This document shows positions 35,938 to 45,038 of a stretch of DNA of 59,193 nt, in pieces. The DNA comes from Pseudomonadota bacterium (GTDB taxonomy: Bacteria > Myxococcota_A > Bradymonadia > Bradymonadales > GCA-2716585). The stretch lies in NCBI GenBank assembly GCA_005804885.1, contig SYOX01000356.1, forward strand, positions 1-59,193. Reading direction: 5' to 3'. The notes under the pieces were generated by a model. It ran no database searches. It had not been told where the DNA came from and saw only the letters and a list, made by a program, of their open reading frames with translations. Each line of letters starts with the position of its first letter. The stretch's first letter is position 1. Made by a program: the position numbers and the translations under genes.

Positions 35938-37409
35938 AGAATGGTCGCTGGATCCCCATCGCCGGTCTCGCGCTGATCGTCGCTATCGTCGCGCTCTACC
36001 TCTTTCTGCGACCCCAGGATCGACCGGACAGGACGCCGCCAGCGGGCGCCCGGGCTTGCGCTGCGAGCGCCGACTGCGCCGATGGCGAGGAGTGCTGCGA
36101 GGGGGCCTGTGCGGACAGGGGCTCCTGCGCGCCCGATGCGAGCGCCGGGCTCCCCCAGAAGCCTCCCCTTGGCGACAAGCGCCAGGAGCCCTCGTTGCTG
36201 GAGGCCACCGGCGACAGGCTGCCCGCGCCGCCGCGCAAGCGCCCTGACGCTGGCCTCGCCGAGGGAGCCTGCCAGAAGGACCTCGACTGCGGCCCGACGC
36301 TGGCCCGGTGTGACGAGGAGAGCCAGCGCTGCGTCGAGCCCGACATCTGCCTGACGGATCTGGACTGCACCAAGGGCCGCTTGTGTCAGTACGGCAAGTG
36401 CGTCGACAAGGTCGAAGGGTGTCGCCTTGAGGACTGCATGCCTCAAGGGTTGTGCAACATCCGCTATGGGCAGTGCGAGAAGATCGCCTGCAAGACCAAC
36501 GAGGACTGCGCTGGCCCGAGGGTCTGCCACGTCGAGTCGACGATCTGCGTCGAGTGCCTGACGGACACGGACTGCGAGGGCGGCGCGACCTGCATGCCTG
36601 GCCGCTTTTGCATGCCCAAGGGCGGCTGCGGCGGCGACGGTAACTGCGAGGAAGGGGCGCTCTGCGACACGCGGACCTGGACGTGCGACAAGAGCAAGTG
36701 CATCGACGATCCGAGGGAGGACGACGACAAGTGGAGCTCGGCCAAGGATCTCGAGACTGGCGACCATGAGTTCATGTCCTGCCCTGCGGACAACGACTTC
36801 TTCAAGCTGGAGATCTCCCAAGGCGAGGGCTTCGTCGTGCAGACCGACTTCAGGCCGGGCGGTGGGATGATCGAGCTCAGGCTGCACGATCAGGACGGCC
36901 TGGAGATCAAGCGCGCCGGCGACAGCAAGCTGACCGGGGACGTGGCGCTGGTCTGGCCGCGGGCGGAGAAGGACTCCATCTACTACCTGGGCGTCCTGCA
37001 CGAGTTCGGCGTCAAGGTGCCCTACAGGCTCTCGTTTGCCGTGTGGCCGGGCGGGTTCTGCGAGAACGACCGCTACGAGCCCAACGACGACAGCGACGAG
37101 GCCACGACGCTGACCCACAGTGTGCGCTGGACGATGAAGCTGTGCGAGGGGGACGACGACTGGTTCTTGCAGTCGGTCAAGGCCGGCGAGTCGCTCGATC
37201 TCTTCATCGCCACCCTCGAAGGAGAGATCCCCCGCGTGGAGGTCTTCAGGGACGAGGAGCCCGAGCCGATCCTCGTCGACGATTCCTCACGAGACGAGAA
37301 AGTGCTACTGTACAAGAGCGACCGCGCGGCGGACTATTACATCCGATTCTCTCCCATGTTCGCGCACGCCGAGTCCATGTACGACATCAAGATCGAGGTG
37401 AAGCGGTGA
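35934..37409 (+). CDS. Membrane-anchored Cys-rich protein with PPC-like domains
   Basis: A 491-residue paralogue in architecture of the preceding gene but with a plain N-terminal membrane anchor (WIPIAGLALIVAIVALYLFL, residues 6-25) instead of a lipobox. Cys-rich modules (residues 40-270, e.g. CQKDLDCGPTLARC) lead into two PPC-like domains that repeat the DNDFFKL and DDDWFLQ motifs, the second opening with YEPNDDSDEA. The start ATG overlaps the upstream TGA, so translation is probably coupled. The next gene begins 53 bases later. It probably works with the other three operon products at the cell surface. Confidence 0.86.
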   Translation: MKNGRWIPIAGLALIVAIVALYLFLRPQDRPDRTPPAGARACAASADCADGEECCEGACADRGSCAPDASAGLPQKPPLGDKRQEPSLLEATGDRLPAPPRKRPDAGLAEGACQKDLDCGPTLARCDEESQRCVEPDICLTDLDCTKGRLCQYGKCVDKVEGCRLEDCMPQGLCNIRYGQCEKIACKTNEDCAGPRVCHVESTICVECLTDTDCEGGATCMPGRFCMPKGGCGGDGNCEEGALCDTRTWTCDKSKCIDDPREDDDKWSSAKDLETGDHEFMSCPADNDFFKLEISQGEGFVVQTDFRPGGGMIELRLHDQDGLEIKRAGDSKLTGDVALVWPRAEKDSIYYLGVLHEFGVKVPYRLSFAVWPGGFCENDRYEPNDDSDEATTLTHSVRWTMKLCEGDDDWFLQSVKAGESLDLFIATLEGEIPRVEVFRDEEPEPILVDDSSRDEKVLLYKSDRAADYYIRFSPMFAHAESMYDIKIEVKR

Positions 37410-37462
37410 GAAGATCCTCACCCTTCAACGACAAGGTCAGACCAGGAAGAGAGGGCTGCCCC

Positions 37463-40447
37463 ATGAAACAGAAGTCCATGCTCCAGCACAACCCGCGGAT
37501 CGGGTGGTGGTGTGCCGTGATGGTGTTGTCCCTGGCGGCCTCGGCGGCGTGCAGGAAGGACGCGGGGACAGGCAACATCGGCAACAGCGCGCTGCTGCCG
37601 CCCACGGTCAACGATCTTCCGAGGTTGACCAACAAGGCCGAGCTGTCCGTCTCGGGCACCCGGAGCATCAACTCGGTCGTCTTCGTCGAGGTCAACGCGG
37701 CGGAGGCCGTCCAGGTCTCCGATCAGCTGGCGATAGGCTTCTGGGACGGCAAGGTGGGCCTGGAGGAGGGGGAGAACAAGCTCATCTTCCACGCCAGGAA
37801 CCTCGCGGGCACCCGGAGCGCCCCGGCCCCGACGATCACGGTCGTCCTGGACACCATCCCCCCTGCCCCGCCGACGCTCAAGGAGCCGGCGCCGCCTTGC
37901 GTGCAGGACACCTACACGCTGGAAGGGACGCTGGAGGAGGGGGCCAAGCTCTTCGTCGATGGCGTGGAGAGCGACACGGAGGGTCGCAACTTCAGCCTCG
38001 TGGTCCAGGCCACCGAACAGGGCGTGACGGTCGTCCTGACGGCCAAGGACGCCGCGGGCAATGAGAGCGAGCCGGTGGAGGTGACGCTCGTCAGGGGTCT
38101 GGAGGTGCCGACGCTCGACGAGTTCCCCGAGGTCACCAACGCGCTCAGCGTCACCCTCTCCGGGAGCAAGATCGCCGGGATGGGCGTCACCTTGCGCCGC
38201 GAGGGGCAGGACGAGGCCGAATTCATCGTCGAGCCCAACGGGGACACGGCCTGGGAGCACGAGTTCGCTCTGGAGGTCGGCCCGAACACCTTCTTCCTCA
38301 GCGGCCGCACGATCGACGGCGAGGACAGCTGCGCGGAGTCTGGCCCGCACACGATCATCCAGTCGAGCCTGTGCCCGCCCGTGATCACCAACCGCGATGA
38401 GCTGCCGGCCGCCACCAACAGGCAGCCCGTGCAGGTGGAGCTGTCGCGCTGCGAAGACGTCAGCACCTTCGTCGTCGTCAACGAGCAGGAGACCGAGGAC
38501 GCCGTCCTGGTGGCCGACGCCGCCGCCGGCCTCGCGATCGTCCACGCGCTGGGGCTGGTCGAGGGCGACAACACCGTGCGCTACTTCAACCGCGACGAGG
38601 CCGGTCAGATCAGCCCGCCGGCGACGCTCGAGATCGAGTTCGACACGCTCCCCCCCAACGCGCCGCGCTTCAACCCCGAGCCGCCGGAGACCTTCACCGA
38701 GGCGTCCATCGAGCTTCGGGGCACCAAGGACTCCGGCGTCAACCTCTGCGGCCGCCTCGACCCCAACCCGGACTGCGAGGAGGTCATCCCCTTCAACTCC
38801 TCGACGAGCTTCCGCTTTGATCAGGAGCTGGCGCTGGGCAACAACAACGTCTGCATCAGCTCCTTTGATCGCGCCGGCAACGTGAGCCCCGAGACCTGCG
38901 CGGCCATCGAGCGGCTGCGCAGCATCGGCCCCGAGATCGTCATCCAGGAGCCCTCCAACGGCGCGCCGATCAACAACAATCCCTTCACCGTCCGGGCCTT
39001 CGTGACCGACGAGGCGGGGCTGAATCAGGTCGAGATCTGCTTCGACGGGCGCCGCGACTGCCGGGTGGTCACCAGCGCCAACGACATCTTCACCCGCACG
39101 ATCACGCCGGGCAACCTGGAGAACGGCAACTCCTACACGGTCACGGTGAACGCCACCAACCGAGGCAACGTCTCCTCCCAGGCCACCGTCACGGTCTTCT
39201 ACATCACCTCCGGCCTGCTGCTCTCCAACAGCCGCCCCGAGGCCTTCAGCGAGCGCGCCCAGATCGTCGTCGACGGCCTCGGCCGCGTCCACGCCTTCTG
39301 GGCCGACGAGTGCTCCCAGTTCGAGGGCTGCGACGAGGCCCCGAGCAACCTGCCCTTTGACATCTTCCACCGCATGTTCGACGGCGACACGGGCTGGAGC
39401 CCCATCGCGCTGATCTCCGACGACGACAACGACAGCGAGTCCGAGGCCCCCGCCATCGCCGTCGACCTCGACGGCAACGTCCACATCGTCTGGCAGGACA
39501 ACGGCAACATCCTCGGCAGCGGCTTCGACTACGACCTCTTCCACCGCGTCTTCAGCGTCAACGACGACTCATGGAGCGACATCGAGCTGATCACCGAAGG
39601 TTCGGACATCGACGACCGCTCCTCCTCGCTGGCCGTCGGCGGCGACGGCTCGCTGCACGTCGTCTGGGAGCGCCGCACGAACGAGGACAGCGGCGAGGAC
39701 TTCGACATCTTCTACAGCCGCAACACCGGCTCAGGCTGGAGCGCGGCCATCAAGGTCTCGACCGACGCGGGCAACAACCGCTCCGGTAACGCCCAGGTCG
39801 TCGCCGACAGCGCCGGGATGGCCTACATCGTCTGGCAGGACAACGGCGACATCCTCGGCAGCGGCACCGACACCGACATCTACCTCAAGACCTACGACGG
39901 CGAGTCCTTCTCCGAGACCTACGTCGTCTCCAACAACGCCCTGGACGGCCTCTCCCTCGGGCCCAAGCTCGCCATGGGCCCCGACGACCGCCTCCACATC
40001 GTCTGGGAGGACACCGCCACGCTCTTCAACTCCGGCACCGACCTCGACATCTTCTACCGCTCCTTCACCTCCGATGGCCTCAACGGCAGCTTCGACGGCA
40101 ACTACCGCCTGATCTCCAACGACCCCAACGACGGCGACTCCCAGGAGTCCGACATCACCATCAACCCCAACACCGGCGATGTCTTCGTCGCCTGGGTTGA
40201 CCTCGGCAACATCTCCGGCAGCGGCGGCGACCCCGACATCTTCTTCGCCCGCTCCTTCGGCGGCATCTTCGGCAGCACCACCCTCGTGAGCGCCGGCAGC
40301 GACTTCGCCGAAACCAGCGAGTTCCCCGATCTGGCCTACGACGACGCCAACAACATCCTCCACTTTGTCTGGGAGGACGACAGCACCATCGTCAACGACG
40401 GCAACGACCGGGACATCTTCTACCTCGGCATCCAGCTCGAAGAGTAG
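37463..40447 (+). CDS. Lipoprotein with Ig-like repeats and sialidase-like (BNR) beta-propeller
   Basis: A 994-residue lipoprotein, signal ending LSLAASAAC, then RKDAGTG. Residues 45-590 hold about six bacterial Ig-like repeats of the PxLTNKAxLSVSGT type. Residues 600-990 form a propeller-like domain with at least six repeats of HIVWQDNG or HIVWEDTA followed by DxDIFxR, typical of BNR/sialidase folds. No sialidase Arg triad can be assigned, so binding rather than catalysis is more likely. The ATG follows GGAAGAGAGGG. Last gene of the surface operon. A G7/C5 inverted repeat at 40456-40469 just past the stop could help termination but has no T run. Confidence 0.86.
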   Translation: MKQKSMLQHNPRIGWWCAVMVLSLAASAACRKDAGTGNIGNSALLPPTVNDLPRLTNKAELSVSGTRSINSVVFVEVNAAEAVQVSDQLAIGFWDGKVGLEEGENKLIFHARNLAGTRSAPAPTITVVLDTIPPAPPTLKEPAPPCVQDTYTLEGTLEEGAKLFVDGVESDTEGRNFSLVVQATEQGVTVVLTAKDAAGNESEPVEVTLVRGLEVPTLDEFPEVTNALSVTLSGSKIAGMGVTLRREGQDEAEFIVEPNGDTAWEHEFALEVGPNTFFLSGRTIDGEDSCAESGPHTIIQSSLCPPVITNRDELPAATNRQPVQVELSRCEDVSTFVVVNEQETEDAVLVADAAAGLAIVHALGLVEGDNTVRYFNRDEAGQISPPATLEIEFDTLPPNAPRFNPEPPETFTEASIELRGTKDSGVNLCGRLDPNPDCEEVIPFNSSTSFRFDQELALGNNNVCISSFDRAGNVSPETCAAIERLRSIGPEIVIQEPSNGAPINNNPFTVRAFVTDEAGLNQVEICFDGRRDCRVVTSANDIFTRTITPGNLENGNSYTVTVNATNRGNVSSQATVTVFYITSGLLLSNSRPEAFSERAQIVVDGLGRVHAFWADECSQFEGCDEAPSNLPFDIFHRMFDGDTGWSPIALISDDDNDSESEAPAIAVDLDGNVHIVWQDNGNILGSGFDYDLFHRVFSVNDDSWSDIELITEGSDIDDRSSSLAVGGDGSLHVVWERRTNEDSGEDFDIFYSRNTGSGWSAAIKVSTDAGNNRSGNAQVVADSAGMAYIVWQDNGDILGSGTDTDIYLKTYDGESFSETYVVSNNALDGLSLGPKLAMGPDDRLHIVWEDTATLFNSGTDLDIFYRSFTSDGLNGSFDGNYRLISNDPNDGDSQESDITINPNTGDVFVAWVDLGNISGSGGDPDIFFARSFGGIFGSTTLVSAGSDFAETSEFPDLAYDDANNILHFVWEDDSTIVNDGNDRDIFYLGIQLEE

Positions 40448-40533
40448 GCCGCCCAGGGGGGGCTCCCCCGGCGCTCACCTGTGCGCGGCCTCCCCCCCTC
40501 GGGCCGCCTCGCCTCTCCCCAGCGCGTGACGCC

Positions 40534-41298
40534 ATGCTCATCCTCCTGTCCCCCTCCAAGACCCTCGACTTCAACCCCAGCCCTGCGCCAGCCGCGCCCA
40601 CCGAGCCTCGGCACCTGGACCAGGCTCGCCTCCTCATCGACACCGTCAGAGCGCTTGACGCCGAGGGGATCGCCGCCCTGATGGACCTCAGCCCCGCGCT
40701 GGCCGCGCTCAACGCCGGGCGCTTCGCCCGCTTCGACGCCGACGACAACTCCGCGCGCCCTGCCCTGCTGGCCTTCAAGGGCGACGTCTACAAGAACTGG
40801 TCACTCAAGGACTGGGACGAAGCCGACTTCGCCTTCGCCCAGGACCACCTGCGCATCCTCTCGGGCCTCTACGGCGTCCTGCGGCCCCTCGACCTCATCC
40901 GCCCCTACCGCCTGGAGATGGGCACCGGCCTGCCCAACGCGCGCGGCGGCGACCTCTACGCCTTCTGGGGCGGCCGCATCCGGGCCACCCTGGAGGACGA
41001 CCTCGCCGCCCAGGGCGACGACCTGCTCGTCAACCTGGCCTCCGCGGAGTACTTCAAGGCCGCCGACGCCAGGAACCTGAGAGGCCGCGTCATCCAACCC
41101 GCCTTCAAGGAGGATCGCGGCGGCGCCGTCAAGACCATCGCCCTCTTCGCCAAGCGCGCCCGAGGCCTGATGGCGCAGCACCTGCTCAAAAACAGGATCG
41201 CCGATCTGGACGGCCTGCGCGCCTTCGATCTGGACGGCTACCGCCTCGACCCCGGCGCCTCCACCGACGAGGCGCCCGTCTTCGTCAGGAAGCATTGA
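40534..41298 (+). CDS. yaaA: Peroxide stress protein YaaA
   Basis: A 254-residue YaaA/DUF328 protein, the usual length. It begins MLILLSPSKTLDF, the family signature, and keeps FKGDVYKNW, LRILSGLYGVLRPLDLIRPYRLEMG and NLASAEYFKA. E. coli YaaA limits free iron and DNA damage during peroxide stress. It is followed by ung after 3 bases, so the two form an operon that pairs oxidative stress protection with base-excision repair. The upstream gap from the surface operon is 86 bases. Confidence 0.95.
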   Translation: MLILLSPSKTLDFNPSPAPAAPTEPRHLDQARLLIDTVRALDAEGIAALMDLSPALAALNAGRFARFDADDNSARPALLAFKGDVYKNWSLKDWDEADFAFAQDHLRILSGLYGVLRPLDLIRPYRLEMGTGLPNARGGDLYAFWGGRIRATLEDDLAAQGDDLLVNLASAEYFKAADARNLRGRVIQPAFKEDRGGAVKTIALFAKRARGLMAQHLLKNRIADLDGLRAFDLDGYRLDPGASTDEAPVFVRKH

Positions 41299-41301
41299 GA
41301 C

Positions 41302-41988
41302 ATGGGCGCCGACGCCAGAAAGACCCCCGATCTGGAGCCCTCGTGGCTGGCCGTCCTCAACCCCGAGTTCGACAAGCCCTACATGCAGGCGCTGCGCGCC
41401 TTCCTCGTCCAGGAGATGCGACAGCACCCTATCTACCCGCCCGGCAAGGAGATCTTCAACGCCCTGTGGCTGACCCCCTTTGACGAGGTGCGCGTCGTCA
41501 TCCTCGGTCAGGACCCCTACCACGGCGCTGGACAGGCCCACGGCCTCTGCTTCTCCGTCCGACGCGGCGTCCGACCGCCCCCCTCCCTCATCAACGTCTT
41601 TCAAGAACTCCGCGACGATCTCGACCTCCCCATCCCGAACCACGGCGACCTGAGCGCCTGGGCCCGGCAGGGCGTCCTGCTGCTCAACACCGCCCTGACC
41701 GTCCGCGCTCGCCAGCCCAAGTCCCACGCCGACAAAGGATGGGAGATCTTCACCGACAAGATCATCGAAGAGATCAACGCCCGCCGCGAGGGTGTCGTCT
41801 TCGTCCTCTGGGGCTCGTCGGCCGGCAGCAAGGCCCCCATGATCGACCGCAACAGGCACCTCATCCTGCGCGCGCCGCACCCCTCGCCCTACTCCGCCGA
41901 CCGCGGCTTCTTCGGCTGCAAGCACTTCTCCAAGATCAACGCCTGGCTCGAAGCCCGCGACCAGGACCCCATCGACTGGCGCCTCTGA
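41302..41988 (+). CDS. ung: Uracil-DNA glycosylase, family 1
   Basis: A 228-residue Ung that removes uracil from DNA. Catalytic water-activating motif GQDPYHG is at 69-75. GLCFSVRRGVRPPPSLINV follows, then NTALTVRARQPKSH and the His loop HPSPYSADRGFFGC (family 1 usually has HPSPLS). The active site is therefore complete. It starts 3 bases after yaaA. The 3' side runs into the repeat-rich spacer. Confidence 0.97.
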   Translation: MGADARKTPDLEPSWLAVLNPEFDKPYMQALRAFLVQEMRQHPIYPPGKEIFNALWLTPFDEVRVVILGQDPYHGAGQAHGLCFSVRRGVRPPPSLINVFQELRDDLDLPIPNHGDLSAWARQGVLLLNTALTVRARQPKSHADKGWEIFTDKIIEEINARREGVVFVLWGSSAGSKAPMIDRNRHLILRAPHPSPYSADRGFFGCKHFSKINAWLEARDQDPIDWRL

Positions 41989-42011
41989 CTTTGCCCCTCT
42001 CGGACAAAGGC

Positions 42012-42188
42012 GGACACGCGGTCCTTCCGGCGACCGACGGTTGAGTTGAGGGACAAGACGATCGCGACGGGTTGGCTTCGATGGTTGGACACGCGGTCCT
42101 TTCGGCGACCGACGGGTTGAGGGACAAGGCGATCCCGGCGGGTTGCCTTCGATGGATGGGCGTGCGGTCCTTCCGGGGACCGACGGGT
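42012..42188. repeat. Tandem repeat (71-75-bp unit, about 2.4 copies) with REP-like hairpins
   Basis: Unit 1 is 42012-42086, unit 2 is 42087-42157, and a third partial copy begins at 42158. Each opens with a form of ACGCGGTCCTTCCGGCGAC followed by CGACGG and later GGTTGSCTTCGATGG. The core folds as CGGTC(C)/(G)GACCG. The third copy is a perfect CGGTCC-TTCCGG-GGACCG hairpin. It lies just downstream of ung in the 623-base gene-free spacer 41989-42611. Confidence 0.82.
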
Positions 42189-42496
42189 TTGCCGCTGTCG
42201 CGGCTGCACCGCGCGGCTACTCTGTTTCGCCCCTCCGGGGCTCTATCTACCGAGCCGCCCCTTTGGGGCGGGAGGGGATGGGACAACGAACCGACAACCC
42301 GAATCGGTCGGTTGTTCTCTGGCGCCTCGGGGCCGCAAACCGCCTTGGCCTTCCGATTTCACCGAGACGGGAGACGCATTTTAGAGCCCCGGAGGGGCGA
42401 AACAGAGTAGCCGCGCGGTGCAGCCGGACCCGATCAGGGTCCGGCAAACTCGTCGGTCCCCGGAGGGACCGTGTGTCCACCCATTGGAGGCAATCC
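42141..42496. repeat. Large inverted repeat downstream of ung
   Basis: Arms 42141-42245 and 42382-42496 are reverse complements with mismatches and a few indels. They share a perfect 44-bp core (42202-42245 with 42382-42425) containing CGGCTACTCTGTTTCGCCCC. The fourth REP-like copy is in the right arm (42451-42478, reverse orientation). The 136-base middle has a nested AACCGAC/GTCGGTT pair (42285-42318 region). It is non-coding and of unknown origin. From 42500 to 42611 I see nothing further. Confidence 0.82.
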
Positions 42497-42611
42497 GTCG
42501 CGATCGATTGTTCCCGACACCCAGGGCAGGCGCCAGTCTGGAAAGAATCTCGGCATCCAGGGCTCTCCGCTTTGGGTCCTTTTCAAGACCAAGGGGGGGA
42601 ATGCTTAGGGC

Positions 42612-43709
42612 TCAGGCGCCCTGCAGGATCGCGGCGACCTCGTCGTGGCCGCGCTCAATGGCGATATCAAGGGGCGCTCGACCCTCGCCATCCTCGATCT
42701 CGGGGGCCGCGCCGGCGGCCAGCAGCAGGCGGACGATCTCGGCGGGCTGGTTGGTGGCCGCGGCCAGGTGAAGGGCGGTGTGGCCCTGGGGGGTCGTGAG
42801 GTTGGGATCGGCCCCGCGATCGACGAGGAAGGGGACGGCGTGGGAGCGACCAAAGAGGAGGCAGTCGTGGAGCGCCGTGCAGCCCTTGTTGGACAGGCCG
42901 TCGACGGGGGCGCCGCGATCGAGGATGGCGGCCATGATCGGGACATTGCCCTGCCAGGCCGCCGCCGCCAGCGCGCCGTCGAGCCGCGCGCCGAGCGCGA
43001 TGAAGAGCAGCGCCAGCGTTGTACAGCGCCCCGAGGAGATCGCCCACCACAAGGGCGACGGGCAGAAGTCGGACTTGAGCGTGGGCGCGTCGAGGTCGGC
43101 GCCCGCGGCCAGCAACAGGCGAGCGCAGGCCAGCAGGCGGCCCTCCTCCTCGACGCTGGCCTCCCAGAGCCTCGACATGCCCAGCGCGTGCAAGGGCTGG
43201 CGCCCCTTGGCGTCGCGCGCCGCGCAGGCGGCCGGATCGCGGTCGAGCATCAGCGCCAGAGCGTCCGTGTCCGCGATCATCGCGGCGGCGAAGACGTCGA
43301 CCCGCGCGCCGAGGACCAGGAGGCGCTCGACGAGCGCCCTGGAGCCGACCACGGCGGCCAGCCGCAGCGGGGTCAGCGACTGGTAGGCGCCCTCGGCCTC
43401 CAGATCAGCGCCAGCGGCGACGAGCAGGCGGATCACCTCGACGTGGCCCCCGTGCTTTTCGCCGCCGCCCGGCGCGAGGCACTGAAAGAGAGGCCGCTGG
43501 GGGGTCGCGCGGGGCGCCGCCGCCGCAGGATCGGCGCCCTCGCTCAGCAGGAGGCGGACGACCTCGGCGGCGCCCCGCGCGCTGGCCTCGATCAGCGGCC
43601 TGGCCTCCAGGGCCAGACCAGGGGCGTCGGCGAGCAGGGCCTTCATGCCGGCCAGATCGTCCGCTCGGCAGGCCTCGATGAAGGCCGCGCGGGGCTCGAT
43701 CGGCGTCAC
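42612..43709 (-). CDS. Ankyrin-repeat protein
   Basis: A 365-residue soluble protein built almost entirely of ankyrin repeats. Typical units read TPLRLAAVVGSRALVERLLVLGA, TALHDCLLFGRSHAVPFLVDRGA and TALHLAAATNQPAEIVRLLLAAG, with about nine or ten repeats, some degenerate. No signal peptide or enzyme domain is seen, so it should bind a protein partner. The GTG at 43709 overlaps the upstream NUDIX stop (GTGA), which fixes the start better than a GTG eight codons earlier. Its transcription therefore probably comes from the NUDIX promoter. Confidence 0.9.
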   Translation of the reverse strand: MTPIEPRAAFIEACRADDLAGMKALLADAPGLALEARPLIEASARGAAEVVRLLLSEGADPAAAAPRATPQRPLFQCLAPGGGEKHGGHVEVIRLLVAAGADLEAEGAYQSLTPLRLAAVVGSRALVERLLVLGARVDVFAAAMIADTDALALMLDRDPAACAARDAKGRQPLHALGMSRLWEASVEEEGRLLACARLLLAAGADLDAPTLKSDFCPSPLWWAISSGRCTTLALLFIALGARLDGALAAAAWQGNVPIMAAILDRGAPVDGLSNKGCTALHDCLLFGRSHAVPFLVDRGADPNLTTPQGHTALHLAAATNQPAEIVRLLLAAGAAPEIEDGEGRAPLDIAIERGHDEVAAILQGA

Positions 43710-44203
43710 CGCCCCGCCTGACGGTCGAACCACGCCTGGGCGACGCGCGTGTGGAGGGGGAAGGCCAGCGGGGCGGGCTGGCGCAGGATCACGCGGGCGC
43801 GCGTCTCGTCGGTGGCCTCGAAGGGCGGCAGATCTGCCTCCTTGAGCCCGGGCGCGAGGCCGAAGACCAGGACGGTGCCGTCGGGGGCGCTGTGGACGTC
43901 AAAGAGGGTGATGGCGGCAGGATCGAGCGCGATGCCGGTCTCTTCGAAGACCTCGCGGACGCAGGCGGCCTGCCAGGACTCGTTCAGGTCGATGAAGCCG
44001 CCGGGCAGCGCCCGCTGCCCGAGCCGGGGCTCGATCCCGCGCTCGATGACGAGCAGGCCGCCGTCGACGGGGATCAGCGCGACGCCGACGGGCAGCGGGT
44101 TGAGGTAGCTGATCTGCGCGCAGCCCCGGCACTGACGCGGCCAGGGCTGCGCGTCCTCGAAGGCGTGTCCGCACCAGGAGCAATGGCTGTTTCTTGCGCT
44201 CAT
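43706..44203 (-). CDS. NUDIX hydrolase with N-terminal zinc ribbon
   Basis: A 165-residue NUDIX pyrophosphohydrolase. The N terminus holds a zinc ribbon, C-x2-C (HCSWCGH) and C-x2-C (CRGC). The NUDIX box GGFIDLNESWQAACVREVFE runs into ETGI and matches G-x5-E-x7-REUxEExGU fully, so it should cleave nucleoside diphosphates linked to X. The ribbon places it near NudC/ADP-ribose-type members, but the NADH-specific NudC tail is not seen. GGAGG is 6 bases before the ATG. It is divergent from the GST gene and forms a GTGA overlap with the ankyrin gene. Confidence 0.93.
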   Translation of the reverse strand: MSARNSHCSWCGHAFEDAQPWPRQCRGCAQISYLNPLPVGVALIPVDGGLLVIERGIEPRLGQRALPGGFIDLNESWQAACVREVFEETGIALDPAAITLFDVHSAPDGTVLVFGLAPGLKEADLPPFEATDETRARVILRQPAPLAFPLHTRVAQAWFDRQAGR

Positions 44204-44234
44204 CAAAGCCTCCGTTGTCAAAAATTGCCTGATG

Positions 44235-44248
44235 GTGGCCTTTGCCAC
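44235..44248. promoter_or_regulatory. Inverted repeat between the NUDIX and GST genes
   Basis: GTGGC-CTTT-GCCAC is a perfect 5-bp dyad, 31 bases from the NUDIX start and 72 from the GST start, in the more AT-rich part of the divergent spacer. It could be an operator for either gene. Confidence 0.35.
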
Positions 44249-44320
44249 GCTCGTGCTCAACTTCACCCGCCGGATCCGGCAAACGAGGCTCGTCAGGACG
44301 AGCGACCAAGGAGGCACATC

Positions 44321-44941
44321 ATGATCGATCTCTACACCGCGCGCACCCCCAACGGCCAGAAGATCCCCATCATGCTTGAGGAGACGGGCCTTGAATACAC
44401 GGTCCACATGGTCTCGCTCGCCGGCGATCAGTTCAAGCCGGAGTTCCTGTCGAAGAACCCCAACAACAAGATCCCGGTCATCGTCGATCAAGATGGCCCC
44501 GGCGGCGAGCCCCTGACCCTCTTCGAGTCGGGCGCGATCCTGATCTACCTGGCCGAGAAGTCCGGGCGCTTCATGCCGCTGGATCCGGCCGGGCGGGCGC
44601 TGACGATCCAGTGGGTCATGTTCCAGATGGCCAACCTCGGCCCGATGCTCGGCCAGTATGGCCACTTCGCCCAGTCCGCCAAGGAGCAGATCCCCTACGC
44701 GAGCGAGCGCTACTCGAAGGAGGTCGACCGCCTGCTCGGCGTCACGGACAAGCGCCTGGGAGAGTCGGCCTTCCTGGCCGGGGACTACTCCATCGCGGAC
44801 ATCACGACCTACCCCTGGCTCTGGGGCTACGCGAACTATTACAAGCAGGACGTGACGCCCTGGCCCAACATCGTCCGCTGGCTCGACGTCGTCGGCGCGC
44901 GGCCTGCCGTCCAGCGCGGCATGAGCTTCGAGCAAGGTTGA
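44321..44941 (+). CDS. Glutathione S-transferase, YfcG/nu-class disulfide-reductase type
   Basis: A 206-residue GST. The thioredoxin-like N-terminal domain opens IDLYTARTPNGQKIPIMLEE, the TPNG-x-K signature of YfcG/YghU proteins that bind two glutathiones and reduce disulfides. NPNNKIPVIVD (cis-Pro) and LFESGAILIYLAEK bind glutathione. The helical C-terminal domain (QWVMFQMANLGPMLGQYGHF, YSIADITTYPW) is complete. AAGGAGG lies 7 bases before the ATG, well downstream of the antisense-open frame. It may act in peroxide or disulfide stress alongside yaaA and hslO. Confidence 0.92.
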   Translation: MIDLYTARTPNGQKIPIMLEETGLEYTVHMVSLAGDQFKPEFLSKNPNNKIPVIVDQDGPGGEPLTLFESGAILIYLAEKSGRFMPLDPAGRALTIQWVMFQMANLGPMLGQYGHFAQSAKEQIPYASERYSKEVDRLLGVTDKRLGESAFLAGDYSIADITTYPWLWGYANYYKQDVTPWPNIVRWLDVVGARPAVQRGMSFEQG

Positions 44942-44960
44942 GCCGATGATCTCGGGGCAC

Positions 44961-45036
44961 CTCGCCGACTCGCCCTCGGCGAGCCTCAGCCGATCCGCAA
45001 ACCCAAGGCTAAGTGACCGCAGTCACCTGGTTTTTT
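44961..45036 (+). terminator. Two hairpins after the GST gene, the second followed by six T
   Basis: The first stem is CTCGCCGA-N7-TCGGCGAG (44961-44983), perfect 8 bp, 19 bases past the stop. The second is GTGAC-CGCA-GTCAC (45013-45026), then CTGG and TTTTTT (45031-45036). Together they look like a terminator for the GST transcript, although the second stem is short. Confidence 0.45.
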
Positions 45037-45038
45037 CC

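Noticed and set aside
41739..42799. Several overlapping frames in the spacer after ung that contain GRRKDRVS-type peptides
   Set aside because: The peptides are translations of the REP-like repeat and recur on either strand. No consistent frame, start or protein-like composition.
44946..45038. N-terminal extension of the HNH protein to an upstream ATG
   Set aside because: The extra codons include rare triplets (CTA, AGT, TTT) and run through two hairpins and a T6 tract that look like a terminator. Kept only as an alternative start.
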